Shown piece after piece: positions 8,242-15,767 of a stretch of 38,221 bases of DNA. Position numbers and translations under genes: made by a program. The DNA comes from DSBN01 sp041686355 (GTDB lineage Bacteria; Spirochaetota; Spirochaetia; DSM-16054; Sediminispirochaetaceae), in the NCBI GenBank assembly GCA_041686355.1, contig JAWLDZ010000017.1:1-38221 (forward strand). Reading direction: 5' to 3'. Below the pieces are notes generated by a model. That model was not told where the DNA came from, ran no database searches, and saw nothing but the letters and a program-made list of their open reading frames with translations. Position 1 is the stretch's first letter, and the number at the start of each line of letters is the position of its first letter.

Positions 8242-8274
8242 CTCTTAATAGAATTTTAAACGGAGGACTTTTAT

Positions 8275-9492
8275 ATGGGTTTTATGGAAAAAGGCAAATG
8301 GTGGGTTAGCCCGTCAAACTACGCCGATAATGTTACTTCTCAATTCAACTTTCCCGAGAAAGTGGAAATACTGGATACCACCCTGCGCGACGGCGAGCAG
8401 CAGCCGGGGGTTATCTTTACCCGTCAGGATAAAGTAAAGATTGCCAAGAAACTGGCCGAGGTTGGGGTGCACCGGATTGAAGCGGGCACACCGGCGGTCT
8501 CCCAGGAAGATGCCGATGCGATCAAAGAGATCGTCGAGCTGAATCTGGGGCCCAAAACCTTCTGCTTTGTCCGGAATATGGTAAAGGATATGGAGCTGGC
8601 AAAGGCCTGCGGAGTCGACGGAGTGCTGGCGGAGGTACCCGGCAGCGAGCACCTGCTCAAGTTCGGCAAAAAGTGGACCGCCGAAAAGGCCATTGAGGCC
8701 GCTATCGAGGCAACCACCGCCGCCCACGAGCTGGGACTGTATGTAACCTTTTTCCCGGCGGACAGCTCCCGGGCGGGCATCGATTTTCTGCTGGACAGCC
8801 TGCAGGCCATCGAAGAGGGCGGCCATATGGACGCGGTAGCCCTGGTGGACACCTTCGGCGCCTTCTCTCCCGAGGGAGCCGCCTATCGGGTGAAGAAGAT
8901 GCGCGAGCGTTTCTCCCAGCCCATAGAGGTGCACTTTCACGATGACTTTGCCATGGGCGCGGCAACCACTATCGCCGGACTGGCCGCCGGAGCTTCAGTC
9001 TGCCACGTTTCGGTAAACGGTATCGGTGAGCGGGCCGGTGGAGCCGGACTTGAATCGGTTGCCATGGGTCTTGAAGCGCTGTACGGGATCGACACCGGCA
9101 TCAACACCCCGAAACTGAAAGAGCTCTCCCAAATGGTGGAGGACCTCTCGAACTTCAAGTGCCAGGCTAACCGTGCGGTCGTCGGCGACCGAATCTTCGG
9201 CTGGGAAACCGGCATGCCCTCCAGCCTGTGGCTGAACGCCAAGGACAGCGAGCCCCTGGCGATGCTGCCGTATATGTGGACCATGACCGGTCAGCAGGAA
9301 CCAGAAATCTATCTGGGTAAAAAGAGCGGCAAGGACAACCTGAAGAAGTGGCTCAAGGACAACGACCTGTCGGTGCCCGAAGAGAAGGAGGGCGATCTGC
9401 TGCAGGAAGTAAAGAAGCTGTCGATCAAACTGAAACGCGATATCAGCGTAGATGAGTTCAAAGAGCTGGTCGCAAAAATAAACGCGGAATAA
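8275..9492 (+). CDS. DRE-TIM metallolyase (isopropylmalate/homocitrate synthase-like)
   Basis: This 405-residue TIM-barrel enzyme belongs to the HMGL-like (DRE-TIM) superfamily. The DTTLRDGEQ signature is at 34-42, the metal-binding HFHDD at 220-224 and NGIGERAGGA at 248-257. These are features of the Claisen-condensation branch, which joins an acyl-CoA to a 2-oxo acid (LeuA, NifV, homocitrate synthase). The LeuA regulatory domain is absent; a short C-terminal part with GKKSGKDNLKKWL resembles the GKHSG region of that branch. The exact substrate cannot be told. It is divergent from an acyl-CoA synthetase that could supply an acyl-CoA, and 57 bases upstream of an amino-acid-type symporter that could supply a precursor of a 2-oxo acid. 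CGGAGGA precedes the ATG. An original biosynthetic role (leuA, nifV) is unlikely because no partner genes are present. Confidence 0.85.
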   Translation: MGFMEKGKWWVSPSNYADNVTSQFNFPEKVEILDTTLRDGEQQPGVIFTRQDKVKIAKKLAEVGVHRIEAGTPAVSQEDADAIKEIVELNLGPKTFCFVRNMVKDMELAKACGVDGVLAEVPGSEHLLKFGKKWTAEKAIEAAIEATTAAHELGLYVTFFPADSSRAGIDFLLDSLQAIEEGGHMDAVALVDTFGAFSPEGAAYRVKKMRERFSQPIEVHFHDDFAMGAATTIAGLAAGASVCHVSVNGIGERAGGAGLESVAMGLEALYGIDTGINTPKLKELSQMVEDLSNFKCQANRAVVGDRIFGWETGMPSSLWLNAKDSEPLAMLPYMWTMTGQQEPEIYLGKKSGKDNLKKWLKDNDLSVPEEKEGDLLQEVKKLSIKLKRDISVDEFKELVAKINAE

Positions 9493-9493
9493 A

Positions 9494-9515
9494 CACTGCC
9501 CTTTACAGGGCAGTG
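9494..9515 (+). terminator. Intergenic hairpin between metallolyase and symporter genes
   Basis: There is a perfect 8-bp stem (CACTGCCC/GGGCAGTG) with a six-base loop, starting right after the stop codon. The following sequence is AT-rich but lacks a clean T-run. It may act as a weak terminator that lowers symporter expression, or as a transcript-stabilising element. Confidence 0.5.
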
Positions 9516-9549
9516 ATATTATATAGAACTTAATTATAAGGAGTGTTCT

Positions 9550-10917
9550 ATGGCGGATACACAAATGGACGGGTCGAATCGGGGTAATTTTACCTCTAAC
9601 ATCGGCTTTGTACTTGCCACTGCGGGTTCGGCAGTCGGCCTTGGAAACCTGTGGCGTTTCCCTTACATGACGGGAACCAGCGGCGGAGGTGCCTTTGTAC
9701 TGGTCTACCTGCTTATCATGATCGTTGTCGGAGTAAGTCTCTTGCTGGTAGAGTTTACGGTTGGAAGAAGCGGGAAGGCGAATGCAGTTGACAGCTATCG
9801 AAAAATCAGTCCAAAAATGGTCTGGGTCGGATATTTAGGCTTCTTTACAGCCTTTATCTTCCTGTCTTACTTTTCGGTAGTCGGCGGTTGGACGATTCAC
9901 TATGCAATCAGTTCCTTCACCGGTCTGTTCAAACTTGCACCGGACGAAATGGGCGGTTTTTTCGGGAACTTTATTGGTAACCCGATCGTCCCGCTTATTT
10001 ACCACTTCCTGTTTATGGGAGCTACGGTGTACATCATCGCCAGCGGTATTGAGCACGGAATTGAAAAATGGGCCAAAATCCTCATGCCGGCGCTGTTCGT
10101 TATGATGCTGATTCTGGTAGTTCGTGCTATGACCCTGCCCGGCGCTTTAGCCGGTGTCGGCTGGTACCTCAAACCGGACTTCTCCGCAATCAACCTCAGT
10201 GTTATTGTTGCGGCCCTCGGTCAGGTGTTCTTTTCACTGAGTGTCGGTATGTCGGGCATGGTAACCTACGCCAGTTATCTGAAGCGTCAGGACAACCTTG
10301 CAAAAACCGCACTGCAGGTAAGCATTACCGATACCGCGATCGCTCTGATCGCCGGATTGATGATCTTCCCGGCTATCTTTGCCTTTGGCATGGAGCCCGG
10401 ACAGGGCGTAGGCCTGCTGTTCATCACCCTCCCGGCAATCTTCAGCCAGATGCCTTTAGGTGCGATATTCTCATTTATCTTCTTTGTGCTCGTATTTGTC
10501 GCGGCCCTCACCAGTTCCATCTCGATCCTGGAAATGCCGGTAGCCTACATCATCGAGAAGAAGGGCATGGCCCGTCCGAAAGCAGCCCTTTTGGTCGGCG
10601 GTATCTCCTTCGTACTGGGAATTGCAGTATCCTTCAGCTTCGGTATCTGGGGCAGCTTCACCATCTTTGGTCAGAACATTTTCGGCCTCTTCGACTACTT
10701 CGGCAGCAACATCAGCTTGCCCTTGGGTACCCTGGGTGCTTCAATCGCAGTCGGCTGGTTCTGGAAAAAGAAAGGCGCCACCGATGAAATTACCAACGAC
10801 GGTAAACTGGAATCTGTACGGGGCATAGCCAACACCTGGTTCTTCCTGGTGCGCTACATCATCCCCATTTTCATCTTTGTGATTTTCCTCTCCAGTATCG
10901 GACTCTTGGCATTCTAA
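9550..10917 (+). CDS. Sodium:neurotransmitter symporter (NSS/SNF) family transporter
   Basis: This 455-residue inner-membrane protein has about 11 hydrophobic segments. The NSS hallmark is at the N-terminus: NIGFVLATAGSAVGLGNLWR followed by FPYMTGTSGGGAFVLVYL, the region that forms the sodium and substrate sites in LeuT-type proteins. Bacterial NSS members import amino acids such as leucine, tryptophan, tyrosine or alanine with sodium. The length fits the shorter bacterial type with 11 helices (MhsT-like). AAGGAGTG precedes the ATG. It follows the metallolyase gene and ends in a good terminator, so the two probably form one unit. The imported compound is likely processed by the metallolyase and the acyl-CoA synthetase fusion; this is inference from context. 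Confidence 0.92.
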   Translation: MADTQMDGSNRGNFTSNIGFVLATAGSAVGLGNLWRFPYMTGTSGGGAFVLVYLLIMIVVGVSLLLVEFTVGRSGKANAVDSYRKISPKMVWVGYLGFFTAFIFLSYFSVVGGWTIHYAISSFTGLFKLAPDEMGGFFGNFIGNPIVPLIYHFLFMGATVYIIASGIEHGIEKWAKILMPALFVMMLILVVRAMTLPGALAGVGWYLKPDFSAINLSVIVAALGQVFFSLSVGMSGMVTYASYLKRQDNLAKTALQVSITDTAIALIAGLMIFPAIFAFGMEPGQGVGLLFITLPAIFSQMPLGAIFSFIFFVLVFVAALTSSISILEMPVAYIIEKKGMARPKAALLVGGISFVLGIAVSFSFGIWGSFTIFGQNIFGLFDYFGSNISLPLGTLGASIAVGWFWKKKGATDEITNDGKLESVRGIANTWFFLVRYIIPIFIFVIFLSSIGLLAF

Positions 10918-10938
10918 TTACGTTCTCTTTTCCTGTTC

Positions 10939-10970
10939 ACCGCTCCTCGTACTCGGGGGGCGGTTTTTTA
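10939..10970 (+). terminator. Intrinsic terminator after the symporter gene
   Basis: An imperfect GC-rich stem (ACCGC at 10939-10943 pairing with GCGGT at 10960-10964, extended by further pairs inward) is followed by TTTTTTAT. It is 22 bases after the symporter stop. Confidence 0.75.
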
Positions 10971-10998
10971 TGGTTTTTATGAAGAAAGCTGTGCAGCA

Positions 10999-11045
10999 CC
11001 CTTTCCCGAAGGACCGTTTTACACGGCCCCTTCGGCAGGAAAGGG
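10999..11045. other. Long interrupted hairpin between convergent genes
   Basis: Three stacked helices are visible: CCCTTTCC with GGAAAGGG, GAAGG with CCTTC, and CCG with CGG around a TTTTACA loop. It lies between the plus-strand symporter terminator and the end of the minus-strand HAD gene, so it may terminate the minus-strand transcript. A small structured RNA cannot be excluded. Confidence 0.4.
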
Positions 11046-11097
11046 GCACTCAATAAGGTTGTACTTGGATTGATGCTCTTGCTCACCCCGCGCCTGC

Positions 11098-11850
11098 TTA
11101 GTTCAGCAGCAGTTCGGCAAACTCCTCCCGGCTCAGCAGGGAAATCTGTTTTTCTACAGCGGCGCTGCGCTGTTCTTCGGACACATATCCCCATTCGGCC
11201 AGCAGCAGCTCTACGCCCAGAGGCGCGGCGGAAATCAGATAATCGATCTGGTCTTCCACATACAGGGTGCGGGCCGGTGCTGCCCCGCTCGCCTTCATAA
11301 TAGCCTGAAGCCGCTCCATTTTTCCGTCCGACTTTACCGAGTGAATCTGCCAGGAGGGAAAGTCTATGCCGTGAAACCCGAGGATGTCCTCCACATCCGC
11401 CTGCCGTTTGGTGGTAAGAATGTGCAGATCCTCAAAAGAGGTCCGACTGCCCAGCGCCCGGTCGATCGGTGAAAACAGGGGGTTTAGCTCCAGCCAGAGC
11501 TCGCGGTGCTTCCGGCGCAGATAATCCCGTTCGGTGTAAAAGGCCTGCTGATACACCGGCAGCTGATCGTGGAGGCGGCGACGGAGCAGGTCAAAATCGC
11601 GCTGGGAGCTCACCTCCAACTCCCGCTCCACCGCCAGAAACAGGGGGATAAAGTCCTCGGCCCCCCGCAGGTACGGTCGCAGCCCTCGGAAACGGCCTTG
11701 CCGTTGGCTCGGGATAGCCCCAAGATCAAAAATCCGATGGGAATCGGGCCCGCTCTGCAGCTGTTCCCAGGCGTTATGCGCTGCCAGCAGACACTCGAGC
11801 ACGCTGTCGCATACCACCCCGTCAAAATCCGTTACTATTAATGGTGCCAT
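11098..11850 (-). CDS. HAD-family hydrolase
   Basis: This 250-residue haloacid dehalogenase-like protein has the nucleophile motif DFDGVVCDS at 8-16 (Asp8 and Asp10). A late acidic motif in TLYVEDQIDYLISAAPLG probably coordinates magnesium. The region around residues 145-155 (LHILTTKRQ) fits the motif II threonine. The middle of the protein is a helical cap with many charged residues. The substrate is unknown; phosphoglycolate- or nucleotide-type phosphatases share this layout. It starts 15 bases after the DUF2889 gene on the same strand, so the two are probably co-transcribed. Confidence 0.82.
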   Translation of the reverse strand: MAPLIVTDFDGVVCDSVLECLLAAHNAWEQLQSGPDSHRIFDLGAIPSQRQGRFRGLRPYLRGAEDFIPLFLAVERELEVSSQRDFDLLRRRLHDQLPVYQQAFYTERDYLRRKHRELWLELNPLFSPIDRALGSRTSFEDLHILTTKRQADVEDILGFHGIDFPSWQIHSVKSDGKMERLQAIMKASGAAPARTLYVEDQIDYLISAAPLGVELLLAEWGYVSEEQRSAAVEKQISLLSREEFAELLLN

Positions 11851-11865
11851 CCGGTGCTGCCCCTT

Positions 11866-12405
11866 CTACCCGTGCTGCAGGGCGTACTTGCCGCCGGCCC
11901 GCCAGATATGACAGCTGTCGATAAAGTAGTTATGCACCTGTTCCCGGCTGGGAATTACCGCGGTCTCGGAGCGGGTCTGATAGGTAAAGGCGGCCTGTAC
12001 AATCGCCGGTCCCATGGTGATAATCAAATGAGTCAGGTGGGCACAACCCTTATTGCCCCCCAGCAGCTGCAGTACCGCCCGGGTAAAGCCCGATTCGATA
12101 TGCAGCCCCTGCAGCTGGGAGTACCGGCTGCGCAGCTCCCGGCATTCGGCATGGGGAACATCCTGCAGCTCGACATCGATCTGCTCGATTCGCATGCTCT
12201 CCACATCAATTACGAGGCTGGCCTTGATGCTGTGGAAGCGCCCGGTGGGCTGGGCTTCGCCGTTAAAGCCGTTGAACTGTATATGACGATCGTCCCGCAG
12301 AAGGCCTTCGGTAACAATGCGGCCGGGACCCGATTCGTAACTTTCCATCTCTATCGTTCGGCTTGCTACCGGACGTCCATTTGTTTGTGATGTATTGCTT
12401 TGCAT
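11866..12405 (-). CDS. DUF2889-family protein
   Basis: This 179-residue cytoplasmic protein matches the pattern I associate with DUF2889: an early RTIEMESYESGPGRIVTEG stretch, LVIDVESMRIEQIDVEL in the middle, then LQGLHIESGFTRAVLQLLGG and GCAHLTHLI, ending with a helix. The conserved GCxHLT segment could bind metal, but no function is established that I know of. The ATG has no clear Shine-Dalgarno; a -10-like TACACT (12412-12417) ends six bases upstream. It heads a two-gene unit with the HAD hydrolase and is divergent from the SufE-like gene. Confidence 0.75.
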   Translation of the reverse strand: MQSNTSQTNGRPVASRTIEMESYESGPGRIVTEGLLRDDRHIQFNGFNGEAQPTGRFHSIKASLVIDVESMRIEQIDVELQDVPHAECRELRSRYSQLQGLHIESGFTRAVLQLLGGNKGCAHLTHLIITMGPAIVQAAFTYQTRSETAVIPSREQVHNYFIDSCHIWRAGGKYALQHG

Positions 12406-12479
12406 AAGGATAGTGTACCCAAAAAAAGGGGCTTGTGCTATTGTTCTACCGAGTACTATCGCATCTTTGTAAAAATTCT

Positions 12480-12508
12480 TTTCAATATTAAGAAAGCCGT
12501 TATATAAT
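12480..12508 (+). promoter_or_regulatory. Putative promoter of the SufE-like gene
   Basis: A perfect -10 TATAAT (12503-12508) has a weak -35 (TTTCAA, 12480-12485) 17 bases upstream. The ATG follows 15 bases after the -10. Confidence 0.45.
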
Positions 12509-12523
12509 ATGGCGCGATAGCCT

Positions 12524-12964
12524 ATGGAACGACTACCGGGAACAATTTCGCACCTACATCCACGGGAACGGCAAAAGCAGTTTATCTATCTGCTGGACGA
12601 CCTGAAAAGCTCCTTCGAGATTATGGAGTATCTTATTAATTTTGGCCGCTCCCAGCTTCCCTTTTCGGAAGAAGAGATCGAGGCGGGCAATCTATTCGAG
12701 GAGTGTTCGATTACGGTGCGCTACCTCTTTATGAACGGTCCCGGTAACGCAACCTATATACGGGTCAATAGCGATTCCCAGGTGCTGCAGGGGGTGCTGG
12801 CGGTCTTTGCCGAGGTGTACCAGGGCGGCAGCATCGAGGATATCCGCGGCGTCAAACCCCAGTTTCACAACTACCTTCCCCAGGGCATGGTGCCCTCCTT
12901 TGAACGCAAAAACGGCTTAAACCGCCTCTATTATCGGCTGCTCGACGCAGCCGGCAACAGATAG
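12524..12964 (+). CDS. SufE-like Fe-S assembly protein
   Basis: This 146-residue protein resembles SufE, which accepts sulfur from the cysteine desulfurase SufS and stimulates it. The SufE layout is recognisable: a helix with YLINFGRSQLPFSEEE, then FEECSITVRYLF with Cys61 at the place of the sulfur-accepting cysteine (usually in a VxGCQSxVW context), then VLQGVLAVFAEVYQGGSIED and a C-terminal SFERKNGLNRLYYRL. The GCQS context is altered to ECSI, so activity is not certain. It stands alone, without sufS or sufBCD nearby. The ATG lacks a strong ribosome-binding site. Confidence 0.72.
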   Translation: MERLPGTISHLHPRERQKQFIYLLDDLKSSFEIMEYLINFGRSQLPFSEEEIEAGNLFEECSITVRYLFMNGPGNATYIRVNSDSQVLQGVLAVFAEVYQGGSIEDIRGVKPQFHNYLPQGMVPSFERKNGLNRLYYRLLDAAGNR

Positions 12965-12975
12965 GCCCAGCCGGC

Positions 12976-13704
12976 TTAGCGCATGTTCATGCCGCCGTTG
13001 ATATCGATTGTCTCACCGGTCATAAAGGGCGTTTCAAGAACAAAGCGGATAGCCCGGGCGATTTCCTCCGGCTCTCCGGCATAGCCCACGGGGGTTGCTT
13101 TCATAAATTTTTCTAACTGATCCTTCGGGGTGGCCTTGTCGTGAAAGGGGGTCAGGATAATTCCCGGGGCGATTGCGTTTACCCGGATATCGGGAGCCAG
13201 CCCCTTGGCCGCGCCACGGGTATAGGTGTCTACCGCCCCCTTGGCCGAGGCGTAGGTGATTGCGGTCGGAGAGCCGTTGCGGGCGGCTACTGAAGAAATG
13301 TTGATTATATTGGCCTTCTCCGCCTTTTTGAGTAAGGGAAGGAGCAGGGCGGTAACCCGCATCACCGAGAACACATTGAGCTCGAAGGTACGGGTGGCGA
13401 TATCCCAGGTAGTCTCTTCCAGGGAGTGCCGATCCAGCAGGTCTCCGGCGTTGTTGACCAGCACATCCAGGGTATCGGTGCGGGCCTTTACCTCGTCGGC
13501 CAGCTTACCGCAGCCGGCATCGGTGGCCAGGTCGGCCTGAATAAGGATTGGCGTACCACCGGCCGCTTCCACATCCTTCGCTACCGCCTCGGCCTCACTT
13601 TTACTGCGGTGATAATGCACGAAAATGGTATTTCCCGGGGCCAGGTCGCGTGCTGTCGCAGCCCCTATTCCGGTACTTGCTCCGGTAATAACTATGTGTT
13701 GCAT
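12976..13704 (-). CDS. SDR-family oxidoreductase (FabG-like)
   Basis: This is a classical short-chain dehydrogenase of 242 residues. The cofactor motif TGASTGIG is at 7-14, NNAG at 84-87, and the catalytic Ser138, Tyr151 and Lys155 (YASAK) are present. The C-terminus GETIDINGGMNMR is typical of FabG-type or glucose-dehydrogenase-type reductases. The substrate cannot be deduced. It is convergent with the SufE-like gene (11 bases apart) and divergent from the DNA methyltransferase gene. Upstream on its strand, GGGAGAAAC precedes the ATG. Confidence 0.88.
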   Translation of the reverse strand: MQHIVITGASTGIGAATARDLAPGNTIFVHYHRSKSEAEAVAKDVEAAGGTPILIQADLATDAGCGKLADEVKARTDTLDVLVNNAGDLLDRHSLEETTWDIATRTFELNVFSVMRVTALLLPLLKKAEKANIINISSVAARNGSPTAITYASAKGAVDTYTRGAAKGLAPDIRVNAIAPGIILTPFHDKATPKDQLEKFMKATPVGYAGEPEEIARAIRFVLETPFMTGETIDINGGMNMR

Positions 13705-13728
13705 ACTGTTTCTCCCTTTTATTTCAAT

Positions 13729-13756
13729 GTTCTATTATTTCTATGCTGTATAGAAC
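13729..13756. promoter_or_regulatory. Inverted repeat in the SDR/methyltransferase divergent region
   Basis: A perfect 7-bp inverted repeat (GTTCTAT at 13729-13735, ATAGAAC at 13750-13756) has half-site centres 21 bases apart, which is two helical turns. It lies in the short region between the two divergent genes, suggesting an operator for a dimeric repressor. No binding family is recognised. Confidence 0.4.
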
Positions 13757-13808
13757 GTAATAAATAAGGTGGCTAAAATCAAATGAGCAATACTTGCCGG
13801 ATTACAGC

Positions 13809-14882
13809 ATGCAGTATAGACTCTCTGCCATGCAGAGTATTCACCAGCTGTACTGTGCCGATTCACGGCGAATGAAAAATATCGATGACAAGTCGGTCGA
13901 CCTGATTGTAACCTCGCCCCCCTACCCGATGATCGCCATGTGGGACGAGCAATTTTCAGCACAAGACGCTGAAATTGCAGCAGCACTGGAACGGAAGGAG
14001 GGCCTGCAGGCGTGGGAGGCGATGCACCGCCAGTTAGACCTCACCTGGCGGGAGTGTGCCAGAGTACTCACGGAGGGGGGCTTTATCTGCGTGAATATTG
14101 GAGATGCGGCCCGCAGCCTCAATGGTGAGTTTCGCCTGTACGGCAATCACAGCCGGATAATCTCTTCCCTCCAGTCCTTGGGCCTCTCCATGCTGCCCCT
14201 CATACTGTGGCGCAAGCAGACCAACGCTCCCAACAAATTCATGGGCTCGGGAATGCTCCCCGCCGGAGCCTATGTAACCCTTGAACACGAGTACGTATTG
14301 ATATTCCGCAAGGGCGGTAAGCGCTCTTTTCAAACCGAGGCCGCCCGGCAGCACCGCCGCCGCAGTGCGCTCTTGTGGGAAGAGCGGAACCGGTGGTTTT
14401 CGGATGTGTGGGATTTCAAGGGCAGCCGACAGCTGCATAAGGGCCCCCGGGCACGCAGCGGGGCCTTTCCCTTTGAGCTTGCCTATCGACTGATCCATAT
14501 GTATTCTGTACAGGAGGATGTGGTGCTGGACCCCTTTGCCGGTACGGGCACCACCCTGCTGGCGGCTATGGCCGGCGGGCGGAACTCCATCGGAATAGAA
14601 TTAGAGCCGGCCTTTATAGACCATGCGCAGGAACGGATGCTCGGTGAAGTAGAGATGCTGAACGAGTATACCAGTGCCCGGCTGCAGCGGCATCAGGAGT
14701 TTATTGCTGCATTTGCCGCTGAGAAGGGTGAGCCGAAGCATTATAACGAGTTTTACCGCTTTCCGGTGATTACCTCCCAGGAGAGAGCGCTGCAGCTGCC
14801 CCTCCTGGGGCAAGTGAGCATGGAAGAAACAACTGCCGCCATCCGCCGGATAACGGCGGAACACAACTGGAAGAGGGAGTAA
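13809..14882 (+). CDS. Orphan DNA methyltransferase (SPPY-type, beta-class order)
   Basis: This protein is similar to site-specific amino-methyltransferases. The catalytic motif IV TSPPY is near residues 35-39 (SPPY is usual for N4-cytosine enzymes). The AdoMet-binding motif DPFAGTGTT is near residue 241, with NSIGIEL after it. Motif IV before motif I is the beta-class order. No restriction endonuclease or specificity gene is adjacent, so it may be an orphan or regulatory methylase. The start is uncertain: ATG at 13809, TTG at 13794 and ATG at 13830 are all in frame and none has a good ribosome-binding site. The AAGGTGG at 13767-13772 points instead to an out-of-frame ATG at 13783. The YjjG-like gene starts seven bases after the stop, so the two are co-transcribed. 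Confidence 0.87.
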   Translation: MQYRLSAMQSIHQLYCADSRRMKNIDDKSVDLIVTSPPYPMIAMWDEQFSAQDAEIAAALERKEGLQAWEAMHRQLDLTWRECARVLTEGGFICVNIGDAARSLNGEFRLYGNHSRIISSLQSLGLSMLPLILWRKQTNAPNKFMGSGMLPAGAYVTLEHEYVLIFRKGGKRSFQTEAARQHRRRSALLWEERNRWFSDVWDFKGSRQLHKGPRARSGAFPFELAYRLIHMYSVQEDVVLDPFAGTGTTLLAAMAGGRNSIGIELEPAFIDHAQERMLGEVEMLNEYTSARLQRHQEFIAAFAAEKGEPKHYNEFYRFPVITSQERALQLPLLGQVSMEETTAAIRRITAEHNWKRE

Positions 14883-14888
14883 GTACAT

Positions 14889-15584
14889 ATGGATATTCTG
14901 CTGTTTGATTTTGACGACACCCTTATAAGTTATGACGCCTCCGAGGAGCACGGCCTTAAAGGGGCCCTGGAAGAATACGGAATATCCCCTGAGCCGCAGC
15001 TGTTCGAGATCTACCGCCGGGAGAACCGCAAACTGTGGCGTTTGATTGAAACCGGAGAAATAAGCTCCGCCGAGCTGCGGCTCCGCCGTTTTGAGCTACT
15101 GCTTGAAAAGGGGGGAATTGTCACAGACATCCCGGCGGCACAGTTTAGCGAAACCTACCTGCACTACTTCTCCCAATCCAAGCAGCTGGAGGCGGGAGCC
15201 CGTGAACTGCTTGAGTATCTGCACGGCTTCCCGGAGATCAGAAAGGCGATTATTACCAACGGCTTTAAAGATACCCAGCGTCAGCGGATCGGCGTAACCG
15301 AACTGGAAGAGTTCTTTGAAGATATTTTTATCTCCGATGAGCTGGGGGCTAAAAAGCCGGACCCCCTTATGTTTGAGCGAACCCTGGAGCGCTTGGGTAA
15401 TCCCGCCCCCGAATCGGTCCTGATTATCGGGGATAACCTGGTCTCAGATATTATGGGCGGAAAACAGTACGGCCTCAAGACCTGCTGGTACAACCCCGCC
15501 CAGGCTGATGCCGGAGAGTACGGTCAGTATATTGATTATCATATTCGACACCTGAAGCAAATACCCCAGCTCCTGGGAATATAA
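14889..15584 (+). CDS. HAD phosphatase, YjjG-like (pyrimidine nucleotidase type)
   Basis: This 231-residue HAD protein has the motif DFDDTL at 7-12, ITNGFKDTQ as motif II, AKKPDP as motif III and IIGDNLVSDIMGG as motif IV. The SDELGAKKPDPLMF segment and overall length match YjjG/YfnB, house-cleaning 5'-nucleotidases that act on non-canonical pyrimidine nucleotides. The cap region (residues about 15-95) is helical. It follows the DNA methyltransferase gene by seven bases. A nucleotide-sanitising role alongside a DNA-modifying enzyme is conceivable, but the pairing may be accidental. Confidence 0.82.
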   Translation: MDILLFDFDDTLISYDASEEHGLKGALEEYGISPEPQLFEIYRRENRKLWRLIETGEISSAELRLRRFELLLEKGGIVTDIPAAQFSETYLHYFSQSKQLEAGARELLEYLHGFPEIRKAIITNGFKDTQRQRIGVTELEEFFEDIFISDELGAKKPDPLMFERTLERLGNPAPESVLIIGDNLVSDIMGGKQYGLKTCWYNPAQADAGEYGQYIDYHIRHLKQIPQLLGI

Positions 15585-15599
15585 CTGATCCAACCCGAA

Positions 15600-15767
15600 C
15601 TATTTCAAGCAAGTCTCTCCGCTGCCCCGCTTTCCGGCTTTGAGAAGGGTTACTCCGAGGGCAACACCGATGGAACCCGGAACGAAAGCAATAGTAGAGA
15701 GATTGAGTACCGCACCCAGGGCTAGGGTAAACACGCTTAACGCAATTAAAATTGATGTATTTTTCAT
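15600..15767 (-). CDS. Small hypothetical membrane protein (55 aa)
   Basis: This short protein has two hydrophobic segments (SILIALSVFTLALGAVLNLS and FVPGSIGVALGVTLLKAG) joined by a short loop, and a basic C-terminal tail. The start at 15767 is chosen because GGAGG lies five bases before it; an in-frame ATG at 15788 would place that site inside the gene. It resembles no family I can name. It is convergent with the YjjG-like gene, 15 bases away. Confidence 0.6.
   Translation of the reverse strand: MKNTSILIALSVFTLALGAVLNLSTIAFVPGSIGVALGVTLLKAGKRGSGETCLK

Larger units (their letters stand above)
7988..8274. promoter_or_regulatory. AT-rich divergent regulatory region
   Basis: This 287-bp gene-free stretch separates the minus-strand fusion gene from the plus-strand metallolyase gene. 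It holds two outward-facing sigma70-like promoters whose -35 boxes form a 7-bp inverted repeat (8094-8100 and 8149-8155). It also holds a TGTTA-TCC-TAACA inverted repeat at 8081-8093 inside the minus promoter, and a structured leader for the plus gene. A shared regulator, such as the nearby MerR-XRE-cupin protein, could control both arms; that is inference. Confidence 0.65.
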
